Origin: Allacma fusca
Lineage: Eukaryota; Arthropoda; Collembola; Symphypleona; Sminthuridae
Assembly (NCBI GenBank): GCA_947179485.1
Contig: CAMXBY010000011.1
Coordinates: 1-64,000, forward strand
Reading direction: 5' to 3'
Length of the DNA stretch: 64,000 nt
Below the pieces are notes generated by a model. It was not told where the DNA came from, did not search any database, and saw nothing but the letters and a program-made list of their open reading frames with translations. Below, piece after piece: positions 11,985-22,520 of this stretch. How positions within the stretch are numbered: the first letter of the stretch is position 1; every line of letters begins with the position of its first letter. The position numbers were made by a program, and so were the translations under genes.

Positions 11985-13718
11985 CATAGATGCACATCCT
12001 CATTAGGACAAAGCGCAGCAATCGCATTCAGTGTACTCACGAGTTTACTTTGAGGACGAGTGCATGTTATTAGAACCGTGCACTCATAATCATGAGTGCG
12101 AGTACATACCATGGATTTGCTAGGTTTGTGTATGTCATTTATACAATTTTGTACAATTACGCAAAATAGAAACGAAACAAAATCGTTCAGTGAGTATCAT
12201 TGAGAATTCAATCCGTTAATATTTCAGTCATAATAATCTTGTCTCTTGTGTCAACCTTATGATTTCAAAAATGAGGGATAACAATGTAAAACAAAAAAGC
12301 GTAAAACTATTTTTAAAACCACCGGTCTGCAATTGAAAATATTTCGTGTTAGTGATTTTCGCATCGTTAAACTAAACCTTCACAGATAACAATTTGCAGC
12401 ATTTAGCCTTTATCGTCTTCGTAGCCATTGCAAGCATTTGTTATTTACTCATGCATGTTAATCATTTCAAACTGATCATTTTCTGTTCGCAAAAATATTC
12501 CAACTTGAAAAAGCATATTGAAAGGGGTACATGTAGTTTTATTTGTTTATTAACCCAATAAAATGACATGTACAAACAAATACGGAATAAAATTGTTTGA
12601 ATATATTGCAAATGTATAAGTCAGGTATGCATATAATATATTTGTATATACTAGGGATAGCAAATACGATATTGGCGAGACAATAATATCGCAAATATCG
12701 CCAAATTTACTTGCGATACCGATGGCGATAATTATCGTAAACATCAACGATAATATCGGCATATCGGTATCGCGTTTATATCCGAATGGGGCTAATAGCA
12801 AACTCTTGAAGGTATTTTTGTAAGCTCAGGAGGAAAGGGATGTTTCAAGGAGCGGTCCCTGCTTAAACATTTTATATTTAACTAGTGCCATTTTATTACA
12901 TACCATAGTCTGCGCATATTCTGTATGATTTCATCCAGCTTTTCGCATTGTAATTCATGAGCCACGTTCTGTCTCCAGCCATATCTTTACAGTCTAAGTG
13001 TGCATTAGGAATTTCTAATCGTAAAAATTGGAAGTGACATTTATTATTGATTTTAATTGCGTTTGCAATTCCCCTTGTGTCACATATTAATATATCTCAC
13101 TCTCACAAAATTAATTCCAACCTAATCTGGAACTTGTTTAATAATAACTGATATCTTTGGGCGTGGGTTGCCGTGTAACTAATAAGTTTTTAGTTTCCAG
13201 CTGGGTAATTGTAATTCAGAATTTGGATATTCTACACGTGTTAATTAAACAAGCTAAATTTCTGAAACTTTTGTTCTTTCAGGCAATTAGCTATAAGACA
13301 TTTTTGGCCGGATTTATTAATCAACCATTGGTTGCATAATTTTTGATCATAAATTAGTGCCACTGTCATCATGTCTTCAAAATAAATATCATTGGCTATT
13401 TTCACGTTCTTTGTGGTAGCATTCAAGTGCTAGCTAGAATATTGGCGATATATCGGCGATATACGATATATCGCCATTTGCAATTTTACCGATACCGATA
13501 TTTGCGATATGAGTCAAGTGGCGATATTTGCCATCCCTAGTATATACCAAATGCACTCATGAGTGCGAGTGCGATGATCAAATTCTAGTCTTCTATCCTC
13601 ATGAGGACGAGTGTGAGTGCAGACCTGACAATGTTTAACATATCAGTGTGAGGATGAGTGCAGTTCATTCAATTTGTACTGAGTGCGAGTGGAGTGCGAA
13701 AGAAAATGTACATCTATG
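11985..13718. mobile_element. hAT-like element with GAGTGCGAGTGC arrays (family Q), middle of the nest
   Basis: The ends are CATAGATGCACATCC and CATAGATGTACATTTTC (right end read inward), flanked by an exact duplication, AGTTCAAT. That 8-mer is part of the outer element's repeated AGTTCAATTCAG motif. The subterminal arrays consist of ACTCATGAGTGCGAGTG and GAGGACGAGTG variants on both sides. Its centre is occupied by the element at 12652-13539. Confidence 0.92.
12652..13539. mobile_element. hAT-like element with CGATAT arrays (family P), core of the nest
   Basis: The ends are TAGGGATAGCAAATACGA and TAGGGATGGCAAATATCG (right end read inward), flanked by an exact duplication, GTATATAC. The first 130 bp and last 100 bp consist of ATATCGCCAAA, GATATCGG and CGATATATCG motifs. 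The centre is ordinary AT-rich sequence without a transposase. As the innermost member it is the youngest of the three insertions. Confidence 0.94.
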
Positions 13719-15515
13719 AGTTCAATTCAGGGATTTTTCAATTCAATTCGATCGTATACTGAACCGAATAGTTCAATTCACCTGTTGAATCGAATTGAAT
13801 TGTTTTCTTTGAATTCCAATTCAAAACAATTTCAGACTGAATCAAAACCGATACTGTAAGGATAAGTTTAGCACCATCTTTGCGTCAATGTAACCATAAT
13901 TAAAATGTATGTGTTAACATTTTTACGTTGGCGTCAGACCCCTTATATAATAGTGTTGTCCGTGGATGCTTGGGACTGTTTGTCACGATGTTTTCCTCTG
14001 AACCAATTGTGTTCAAACTTTTTTGAACATTCTTTAGGCCACTCTCTTGGAGGAGTTCGTTATTCGTTGAAATTGTAATGCGTGTTCGTACTTTAAAAAA
14101 AAGGAAAAACTTTTCCACCGATTTCAATGGAATTTTTTTACACTTACCAGTCAGTACTACTGCTAGCTTAATTTTTCAAAAATTATCAAAATTATGCATT
14201 CTTATTTTTTAAATGAGCTCAACATAACACTATAAAAAGGGTAAAGAGAGATGGCCCACCCTAGCCACCTTTGCAGTATTTAAATATGAGCGGCGAACCA
14301 AATAGTTTACAATTCAGTTCAGTTATTATAGTACTGAATTGAATTGAATTGTTTTTTACTGAACCGAATTGAAACCCAAATATTAATGCAGTTCAGTATT
14401 TGAACTGGATTGAATAATTATAAATTTTGAATTGAATTGTTCCGACCACTAATATGAAGTACTTCAAAACTGTTATACATATGAAGGAAAAGGTCTGCCG
14501 ATGCCACAAGGCGGGTTGTAATTTATCTCCCAATTGCTATACGGAGTTTTATCAGCTTTTCCGCTCCGTTGACGCGAATAAGCAAAATCAGATTCTTTCG
14601 GAATGTGTCGAAATTACGGAGCCAACGAATCGCGCTGTTGACAAAGCGAACGCAACAAAATACAAGACAAATACGTATAGGTTAATAATGTCAAGAATAG
14701 TATTTTTAAATTAAATATGAGAATTCATACTAAATTTTATACTAATTGCATAACACAAATATTTTTATGCAGCTACTCATTGAAAGTGAAAGGTAAAAGG
14801 CACACAATTTGTAGGCGACTTTTATTAGAAACATTCAAAATTACTAATCACCGAATGAGAACCATAATAGCAAAAATGGAAAAGGGTTGCGTTACTTTTG
14901 AAGACGGTCGAGGAAAGAGTGTAGGCGTACATCCCAAGTTGATTTCTGAGGACTACAGGGATAAAATTCGAAATCATATTAGATCGTTTGCCACGTTTGA
15001 ATCTCACTACTGTCGAGGAACAGCTGATGCTGACAGACGCTATCTCGAGGAGGAATTGAATGTTCGTAAGATGGTCTTCCTTTTCAATGAAATGCAGAAG
15101 GATAACAATGACCGGATATGTAAGTACGACACGTACAATCATATCTTCAAAACTGAGTTCGATTTACGGTTCGGATTGCCCAGAAAAGACACTTGTAATT
15201 TCTGTGATGAACGAAAAGCAATGATCAATAGAGCGACAAATCAAGTACAGATTGCTTAACTTCAAGAAGAGCTGAAATTTCGTCATGACATTGCTGCAGC
15301 TGCATGCAACATGCACAAAGCTGACGGGGAAGTAAATCCGAACACATTTTCAATAACTTCCGATATGCAGAAGGTGAATTATTTTTATTTTATACGGTTT
15401 TATATTATTTATAGATCATATTTAATCCTAAGACATACAAGGAGAAACATAAGAAACGTGTTTTTACATTTCATTGTGCACTTATCATTTGCTAAGGTGC
15501 TGTTCCTACCACGTC

Positions 15516-16828
15516 CAGTGCTCGGCACGGGTATGGGTAATACTCGGGTAAACGGGTATGGGTACGGGTATGGGTACTACCCGGGTACGGATTTTGTGTA
15601 CCCGAACAATTCCGGGTACTACCCGGGTACACTTTGGTCGGCTCAAAATTTCGGGTACGGATACGGGTATGGGTACGGGTACAAGGATTTCAAAATGGGT
15701 ATATACCCACCGGGTACGGGTATAATGGTGTCATTTACCCGTACCCGCGACCATTGTACCCGAGTATTTGGATATGTTGAGATTTGAGACATTTTGATGA
15801 ATTTTATGAAAATAATGGAACTTCCGTTGGAAAATTCTGTCGGTATTTTTAGTAATTCTGAATACATATAGCTTATTGTTAATACCCTTTTAACCTTACA
15901 ACATGCAGTAACTGTATTTCAGACTGTGTTGCTAAAATATATATTTATATCTATAATATATATTTTTATGGAAACATGTTTTAGGAAGAATAATTAATAA
16001 ACAGACGAGGAATAATATCAAAATAGAAGTGGAGAATAGGATTCAACGAAATTTTATACAAAACGTCTTCATAATGTAGTATTTTGTCACTAATTGCATA
16101 AAGTCTGATTGACACGTATGCACATGATACTTCATTAGCCACAATGAATACAATTTAAAAATTTGAGTTCCGATGAGTTGGATGGCAAGATATTTTTTGT
16201 AATTGGTAGTTGATTAGGAAAAGGTGGATATTTGTAACAAGATATTAATGAGTTACATGTACACAGAACTACTGAGATGAGAAAAATTAATGTAAAAGGC
16301 CGAATAAATCAAGAAGTGAAAAATCGAGTAGCCAAGTCCCAAGCCAAAAATGCATGTACATATGGACTGGGTGCTATAAAATACTTCGCCCATCAGCCCA
16401 TAAACAATCAAATGGGGATAATTTTACTTCTAATCAAAAACGCTTATAGTTTTCTACTCTTCAATAAAAATATACAATGTCAAATACCTCTCTAGCTAGT
16501 CAAAATTACCCACTCAGGTGTCATACATTATTACATATAACGTACTATGTATTACATTAAAACAAATCTGGATAAAGTACCCGGGTACGAGTACGGGTAC
16601 GACACTGAGATACCCGAGTATGGGTACAATTTTCGAGTATTTTCGGGTACGGGTACAATACGGGTACAGGTACATGGATTGAGATTACATTGCGGGTACG
16701 GGTACGAAAAATTTGTACCCGGATACTCGGGTATGGGTACGGGTATAGATACCAGTTATTGAAATACCCGCACTTCGGGTACGGATACGGGTACGGGTAC
16801 CGATTTTTCGTACCCGTGCCGAGCACTG
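15516..16828. mobile_element. hAT-like element with GGGTAC arrays (family A), copy 2, in an exon
   Basis: The ends are CAGTGCTCGGCACGGGTA on the left and the same sequence read inward from the right, flanked by an exact duplication, ACCACGTC. It shares its hexamer arrays and central sequence with 8974-9947, but the centre is longer (1313 bp total). It interrupts exon 4 of the DDE gene. Removing the element and one duplication copy on paper rejoins the reading frame across the junction (FLPRLTCSSAYF). This is the clearest coding-sequence disruption in the window. Confidence 0.97.
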
Positions 16829-16836
16829 ACCACGTC

Positions 16837-17633
16837 TAACGTGTAGTTCAGCTTACTTCAAAAGAAAGCTGAGTACTTTTAATCTTGGAATTCACACCAC
16901 CGGGAAGGAGGATGCAAATATGTACGTGTGGGATGAAACGGTAGCCGAGCATACTTCGAAGGATGTAATCAGTTGTGTCTACAACTATGTTTCAAAGACC
17001 TTTAAACGACTGCACCGAGGGGAGTCCAGAAACTTCATTATATGGTCAGATCGCTTCGTGGGCCAGTTTAACAACTGTTATTTAATACTATTCATGAAAT
17101 ACCTGGTGGATAGCCAAATATTTACCAGAGTCGAACATAAAATGTTTGTCACCGGACATAGCTGGATGAGCTGTGATAGAGATTTTGGGCTCATTGAAAA
17201 ACGCTATTGTCAAGTAAATCCAATTGTGCCAAATGACATAGAGGATGTGATTTTAACGTCTCGTGTTAATTCTCCATTTAAAGTTCATCGAATGAGCCGA
17301 ACTGACTTCTTTGATTTCAACGTTTTGACTAATTACGTTGCATTGCCTAGCAGTCTGCAGGTCACCAAGTACCTCATGTTTCGATACGAGGTCGAGACAC
17401 CAAACATGGTACAAGCAAAAGCTCATCACAATTCTGAGACATGGGAAACATTCAACCTGAACATTCGCATAAAGAATGGGTTTGCAAGTTTGAAGAAGTT
17501 CCCATTGGCATACAAAGGGCCGATTCAGTTAAACGAAGCTAAAGCAAAAGATTTAAGGGATCTTATGGGCCAAATTCCGGATGCTGCCAAACATGCATAC
17601 TACGACGACCTGACCAAATTTGTGGTAAAATAG
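16837..17633 (+). CDS. C-terminal catalytic part of the DDE transposase-derived protein
   Basis: An open frame of about 265 codons, with ATG at 16920 as the first internal methionine, runs to TAG at 17631. It contains the diagnostic blocks YVWDET, IIWSDRFVGQFNNCY and FVTGHSWMSCDRDFGLIEK. These occupy the positions where this family keeps the D, D and E residues of an RNase H-like fold (assignment from memory of family alignments). The usual GGQN is VGQF here, so activity is doubtful. It is the 3' part of exon 4, cut off from the upstream exons by the element at 15516-16828. A polyadenylation signal AATAAA lies at about 17705. Whether it is transcribed alone is unknown. Confidence 0.75.
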
Positions 17634-19417
17634 TGTATTATGTATATGTATTAGATTAAAATAGTTCAAAATTTAATCTTTCATTGTTTAACAAAAATGT
17701 GTACAATAAATTGTTTTGTTCCCCCGCACATTTATATTGTACAAAAGTTTAGAGGTGTATGCTCCTTTATAAAGGTGCTGTTAATGAGTCCATTTGTCCG
17801 GAACTACTGGACCGATTCGGTTCAAAAATTTTTAGCATGGTTTAGTCCTAAAACTGATGGTTTCGTTATTGGTTAAAGTAAGTCCGTGTGTTTGTACGCA
17901 ATAAATGAAACGACTAGCATCTGTATATCGTGCACTTTTCCTCCAAAACTACTCAGCCGATTTCGTTGAAAATTTTAGTGAAGTCTTTAGGTCGCTTCCT
18001 CGGATGATTTCGCTATTGGTTGAATTCGATCAGTGTGTTCGTATGTGCAAAAATAAGACATTTTTATAGATCAGCACGAATACAAACTTGTGAATTTATA
18101 ACCCATTTTGTCCACAGAAATGTCCACTAGCTAGAACTTCAGGTATTATAATAACCACATTATTTCAAAATGTAACATTCAATTATTAAAAATAATTACT
18201 TGTGTAATTTTGCAATTTCTGAACATAACTAGCCAGTCAGGTGCAGATATCCCGTACTTAACAGGGACAATTACCTATGGTAGTGGTTTTAGTGTGAGTT
18301 TAGAAATTAGCGCGTGGAGCTTCAAATCAACTGATAGGTAGAGCCCAATAATAATATTAGTAAAAGCACTGTAATTAAGAGGGGCAAGTACTTGAGAATT
18401 GTGAGTAAACAAACATAAGACCTACCGTAAATGGCCATAGACCCTGCATCAAGGCCTGTCGAGAAGGCTTAATGTTAACAGCCGGAAAAGTAATCTCATA
18501 TAAGACGTGAACTTTTAATTGTAAGACTAACAATTCGTTTCATAAAGCTAGTTGACATTACAGCATCAAAAAATTATGGTACAAAGCTCCGGCCCACCAA
18601 GGTTCTCTCCCAAACTCAATATTTCATTATAGACATGGAATTTAACTCTTCGCTTGATCAATTTAATATCAACATTCCACTGTTATTAAATCTTGCTGTT
18701 GCATCACTGTATGGTGCTTCGCCCCTTAGTGGATCAGCACAACGTGCTGATCAAATATCATTTTTTATTATTGTATTATATAGTTCAGTTGTACCGTAAT
18801 AATGTTATTGTTTCCGACACAGGACGCATTGATTATTTAAAACAGGAAAAATGAATGAAATTCGTAGTAGCACAACACGTTTCACGTACTATAGTCACTA
18901 AAATTCATGGTTCCTACAAATCAATCCTTGTTGCCTAATGATATTTTAGGGGATATAAAGATCAAATGTGGATGTTAAGGCTTGAAATAAATTATTAAAA
19001 AAGTGAGCAAATAACTTCAGCAATACAGTATTTGAGAATTTAACTGACGTAAATATAAAAAGTGTTACAATAAGTACTTTCAATTCCATTAAAGTTTTCC
19101 TAAAAGGAATCCCACTTATGCGTACAAAGTTCAGTCACTAAAATTCTCCTCTCCTCAAATTCTTAAGGTCTGAAAAATTAGAAAGTACATTTAGTTTGAA
19201 TGATAGAGCGTTGTGACCTTTCAGCTTCGATTTGACAAAATAATCATATTGTAAGTGTAATGCATGGAGATAGCATTGAATTCCATAACCATGACACATA
19301 TGAGTAGAATATTCGCTGTAGGTTTGAATATCGACACACAGACTGAGAAACACGACGTTCTGGATTTAATAGAGAAAATTGCTCTTGGGAAGTCTACTGG
19401 ATAGGGCTTCTACTGGG
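17634..19417. other. Non-coding stretch downstream of the DDE gene
   Basis: I see no gene. It includes the duplicated repeat at 17785-18075. Near 18300-18360 a segment beginning TTAGCGCGTGGAGCTTCAAA is related to the repeat at 25149-25460. Confidence 0.45.
17785..18075. repeat. Two diverged tandem copies of a 145-bp repeat
   Basis: TCCGGAACTACTGGACCGAT at 17799 is mirrored by CTCCAAAACTACTCAGCCGA about 145 bp later. Both continue with GAAAATTT-like, TTTCG(T/C)TATTGGTT and GTGTTTGTACG-like segments. Sequences of this kind (an 'actact-gaccgatt' core) are common in insect non-autonomous repeats, though I cannot assign a class. Confidence 0.7.
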
Positions 19418-19483
19418 TAGTGCTGTCCATATGAACAGGAGACACCCAGGTTTGTGGAAACAGGAATGGGTGCGTACGGGAAC

Positions 19484-20178
19484 TAGTGCATCGCATGGGT
19501 TCAAAACAGTCGAACCTGTACCTAAACCTGGACCCAAACTTTGGGTACCTCAAAAGCGTGAACCTGTACCTGAAAATGTACCCATTTCACAGGTTCAAAT
19601 TTTTCGATCCTGAACCTGACCCAATTGCGTTTTAGTAGTACCCGCACCTGATTAGTACCTGAACCCGAAAAAGTACCCAAAAGACGACCTGAACCCGGGT
19701 ATTTTTGGACCGGACCTGAATATGTTTGGGTACTTGAGAATCCAAACTTTTTTAAATTTTATCTTGTATTAAAAGTACAATTGGGTATTTGTAGTACAAA
19801 ATATATTTAAAATGCATAAGAATGAAAGTTCACTGGTTCCTGGGACACCCTGCCATTGCTTTTGCGATGGAAATCATTTGAGAAGCTTGAATTCTCCGGC
19901 CTTTAACTTTCAATCGATGAACCCAAACATTTCAGGTCTTTTGCGATCAGGTTCAGGTCTTTTATGTGTTGCACCTGGTCCTGACAGGTAAAATCAAACC
20001 GGGTTTTTCTCTGTACCTGGTCCTGAACCTGAACCTGTACCCAATTTTACGGGTATAAAATATTGTACCCAGAAAGGACCCAAAATTATTGGGTCCAAAA
20101 TAAATGAACCCATACTGAACCTGAACCTGGACCTGAACCCAAATACCCGGGTGCGACCTGAACCCATGCGATGCACTA
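19484..20178. mobile_element. hAT-like element with CAGGTTC arrays (family F), nested
   Basis: The ends are perfect inverted repeats of at least 20 bp starting TAGTGCATCGCATGGGTTCA, flanked by an exact duplication, ACGGGAAC. The arms repeat GAACCTGTACC, CCTGAACCTG and TGGGTAC. The duplication falls on the GGGAAC motif of the surrounding element. Confidence 0.96.
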
Positions 20179-20255
20179 ACGGGAACACAAATTTTGCTCC
20201 CAAAACACTTTGGGAACGTTTGGGAACATAGAAATTGTTCCCAAAATATGGGAAC

Positions 20256-21628
20256 CAGTGCTAGGACTGGGTACGGGTAATACTCGGGTAAATGGGTACG
20301 GGTACAGGTATGGGTACTACCGGGGTACATAAGTTGAGCACTCGCAAGTACGCGGGTACTACCCGGGTACTTTTGATTTTACGCAATAAAGTGGGTACAG
20401 GTACGGGTATGGGTACTCACTCAGTGGCAATCGGGTAGTACCCAATGGGTACGGGTATCACTATGTAAAATACACCTGTACCCGTGGGTGCTGTACCCGA
20501 GTATTTTTGGGTACTTCAAGGATTCCTGATGGGATGGATTACTATGGCTAACAATAAGACCTACCAACCGTGGAGTTGCTTATTTCGTAGTATACAGATA
20601 CTTGCGTTAGTGACAGAGCCGTCTCATTTATGATTACGTGGTAGATGCAATCTAACGCTTCCAATAATTCATCCAAGGAATCTAATAAAGAAATAGAGCA
20701 TAGAGTCAAAGAAATCATCTGTTTATCGACTTAAATAGTGAAGCTCATCAACGAAGAATTTCAAGAGGGAGGTTCTTGGGATTCAATTTAATTAGCTTCA
20801 TTGGGAGCGTAACATTACAATTATTTGAAGACGTATTACGAGATAAGATCGGAATAAATACACATTTATTAGCAGATACATTTCTTAACGTTACAAGTAC
20901 CCAAGGTTGCCCATTTGAAAACGCCATGGTATTTTATGCAGGCAATTTGAGCATTTTTAATTCTGGGTATTTATGACACTTTGAGTATTTATTTAGGTGA
21001 ATATTTATACCATTTTAGAATGAAAAATATCGTTCCTTGCACGCAATATTTATATTTCAGTCCCTTTGATTAATCTTGATAATTTTGATGTTAAAAGAAC
21101 TTGACAGACATCTGAACTTGGCGTTCAAAACTTCCATGGGGTTGCATTTTAGTCCTATTTTGCCTGCATTTTTCGAAAATCTCCGTCTCGGGCTTCATAA
21201 ATGTGAGAGACAGTTTACGAATGTTAGTTTTATACAGCTGTAATATAAAGTGAATATTCAATATTGCCTCCCACATTTATTTCCTGAAACCGCAATATTT
21301 GACTTGGAAAAATTATGATCAACTCAATTTTTCCGTATAACATTTTATATACACAGTGTTCGATTATCCGTAAACGATTAGCCGGGAAAAAAATGTTTCT
21401 TGTTCTCCAAGTTGAAAAGCAAGTTATGGAGAGTGTAGTATTAAAGAGTCCGTCCCAATTCAATTTAGCGAGAACACATTTCATTTCATTCAGCAAGTTA
21501 TTATTTTGGGGTAGTAGGATTTGAATTTCGTCAGTGTTTATTAAAAAATCACAAAATGCCGTAAATAATTTTTTCAAAAAATTCGAATAGGATGTCTTTA
21601 ACGCCTTCTGTACCCAGTCCGAGCACTG
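20256..21628. mobile_element. hAT-like element with GGGTAC arrays (family E), nested
   Basis: The ends are CAGTGCTAGGACTGGGTA and CAGTGCTCGGACTGGGTA (right end read inward), flanked by an exact duplication, ATGGGAAC. The left arm has about 270 bp of GGGTAC and TACCCG hexamers. The right arm is almost free of them, so the element is asymmetric, unlike family A. Its termini (CTGGGTA in place of CACGGGTA) also differ from family A. There is no transposase. Confidence 0.95.
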
Positions 21629-21653
21629 ATGGGAACAAAAGCGGACAGCACTA

Positions 21654-22062
21654 CTGCTGGGGACAATTGTTTTGTCCAGCCGACAATTCTGTCCCGTCCC
21701 GAAATCCTCGGGGCAAAAAAGTTCGTTCCGAATAACATGGGGACAAAAATTTGGTCCCGAAACAGTCCCGATCTCGGTCCCGTCCCGTCCCGATTACAAT
21801 CCCAGTCTTAAAAGAAATGCTCCAAATTCAGCTATTTTTATAAGAATACCTCCAATAATAGCGAAAGTTTACTTTAAAAAGTATCCACATATAGACCAAA
21901 TTTTAAGCGCAATGATTCCCATACATATTCATTTTTACAGCAATTGTAAACTGTAGTTTTTTTCTGTCCCGATCTATTGTTCCGTCCCGTCCCGAAATCT
22001 TTGACAACAAAGTTCAATTCAGTCCCGAAATAACATGGGGACAAAAATGTTGTGCTGGAAGC
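21654..22062. mobile_element. Probable hAT-like element with GTCCCG arrays (family J)
   Basis: Arrays of GTCCCGTCCCGA flank an AT-rich centre, and AACATGGGGACAAAAAT occurs near both sides. The left sequence GGGGACAATTGTTTTGTCC and the right one read inward, CCAGCACAACATTTTTGTCC, are related. I could not find a target duplication. Its true left end probably lies on the far side of the element at 19418-21653, which would then be inserted in it. Confidence 0.5.
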
Positions 22063-22066
22063 TCAA

Positions 22067-22136
22067 CAGAGCGTACAATATTAAGGAATTTTAGATTATG
22101 GCGACAATCTAAAATTGCTTAATATTGAACGCTCTG
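22067..22136. repeat. 70-nt near-perfect hairpin
   Basis: The left arm starts CAGAGCGTACAATATTAAGG and the right arm read back starts CAGAGCGTTCAATATTAAGC. Both continue AATTTTAGATT, with 27 of 29 positions paired and a loop of about 12 nt. Size and pairing resemble a small-RNA precursor, but a short palindromic MITE or a piece of one is equally possible. No second copy is seen in the window. Confidence 0.75.
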
Positions 22137-22520
22137 CTTCCATTAGAGTGGCAGTAGGTAGTATAAAGCCGAGAAGCACAGCGAGCTAATGTTAGGGAAA
22201 TCCCGAGCAGCTTACGGCTTACAGGACGGACTGTAAAAACATCACTCGGGACGGATTGGGAGTGGGATTGATTATTTCAATGTAGAGGGATTGAGACGGA
22301 GTGGGATTGATGAAAAATATGTAGAAAACTGAGCGGGATTGATGATCAGAAATGACGCGACCTTATTTGAAATAAATTTTATAATGCTTTTGAAAATTGG
22401 CGCGGTATGCATTTGCATGCGCGCATTCCGCGCGGGATTGAGTGGGATTGACTATCAGGGGTATGTATGTGCACCAGAGAGATTGGGAGTTTTCTCTTTG
22501 GTACATAGAGTGATTGGGAC

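Larger units (their letters stand above)
11924..14451. mobile_element. hAT-like element with AATTCAGTTC arrays (family C), outer shell of a three-deep nest
   Basis: The ends are TAGTGGTCGGACCAATTCAG and TAGTGGTCGGAACAATTC (right end read inward), flanked by an exact 8-bp duplication, ATATGAAG. The left arm has only about 60 bp of its own sequence before the next element begins. The right arm (13727-14451) carries AATTCAATTC, ACTGAACCGAATT and GTTCAGT motifs at both ends. It lies inside intron 1 of the DDE gene, so it need not have damaged the coding sequence. Confidence 0.95.
11658..17633 (+). pseudogene. Four-exon DDE transposase-derived gene, interrupted by mobile elements
   Basis: Exons inferred from frame and splice signals: 11658-11846 (ATG, donor GTAAGA), 14493-14680 (donor GTTAAT), 14773-15373 (donor GTGAAT, acceptor TTTTTATGCAG), and 15497-15515 continuing at 16837-17633. 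The exons join in frame. The N-terminal part has a basic WKNNENKMKK stretch and a Cys-rich segment, VCRCHKAGC. Exon 3 has SHYCRG and an FGLPRKDTCNFC knuckle-like motif. From memory this matches a repeated metazoan family of transposase-like proteins. I cannot name the superfamily with certainty. Exon 3 holds an in-frame TAA at 15257, and exon 4 is split by an element at 15516-16828, so it is a pseudogene here. Intron 1 carries a 2.5 kb nest of insertions. Confidence 0.8.
19418..21653. mobile_element. hAT-like element with GGGAAC arrays (family R), hosting two insertions
   Basis: The ends are TAGTGCTGTCCATATG and TAGTGCTGTCCGCTTTTG (right end read inward). The flanking 8-mers CTACTGGG and CTGCTGGG differ at one position. 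Its own sequence is only about 160 bp: 19418-19483, 20179-20255 and 21629-21653, with repeated GGGAAC, GTTCCC and TTTGGGAAC. The two insertions (19484-20178 and 20256-21628) make up most of its length. Confidence 0.85.

Noticed and set aside
15311-15787. A 158-codon plus-strand frame as a separate gene
   Set aside because: It starts in exon 3 of the DDE gene, reads through the intron and then into the hAT-like element, so it is a chance fusion.
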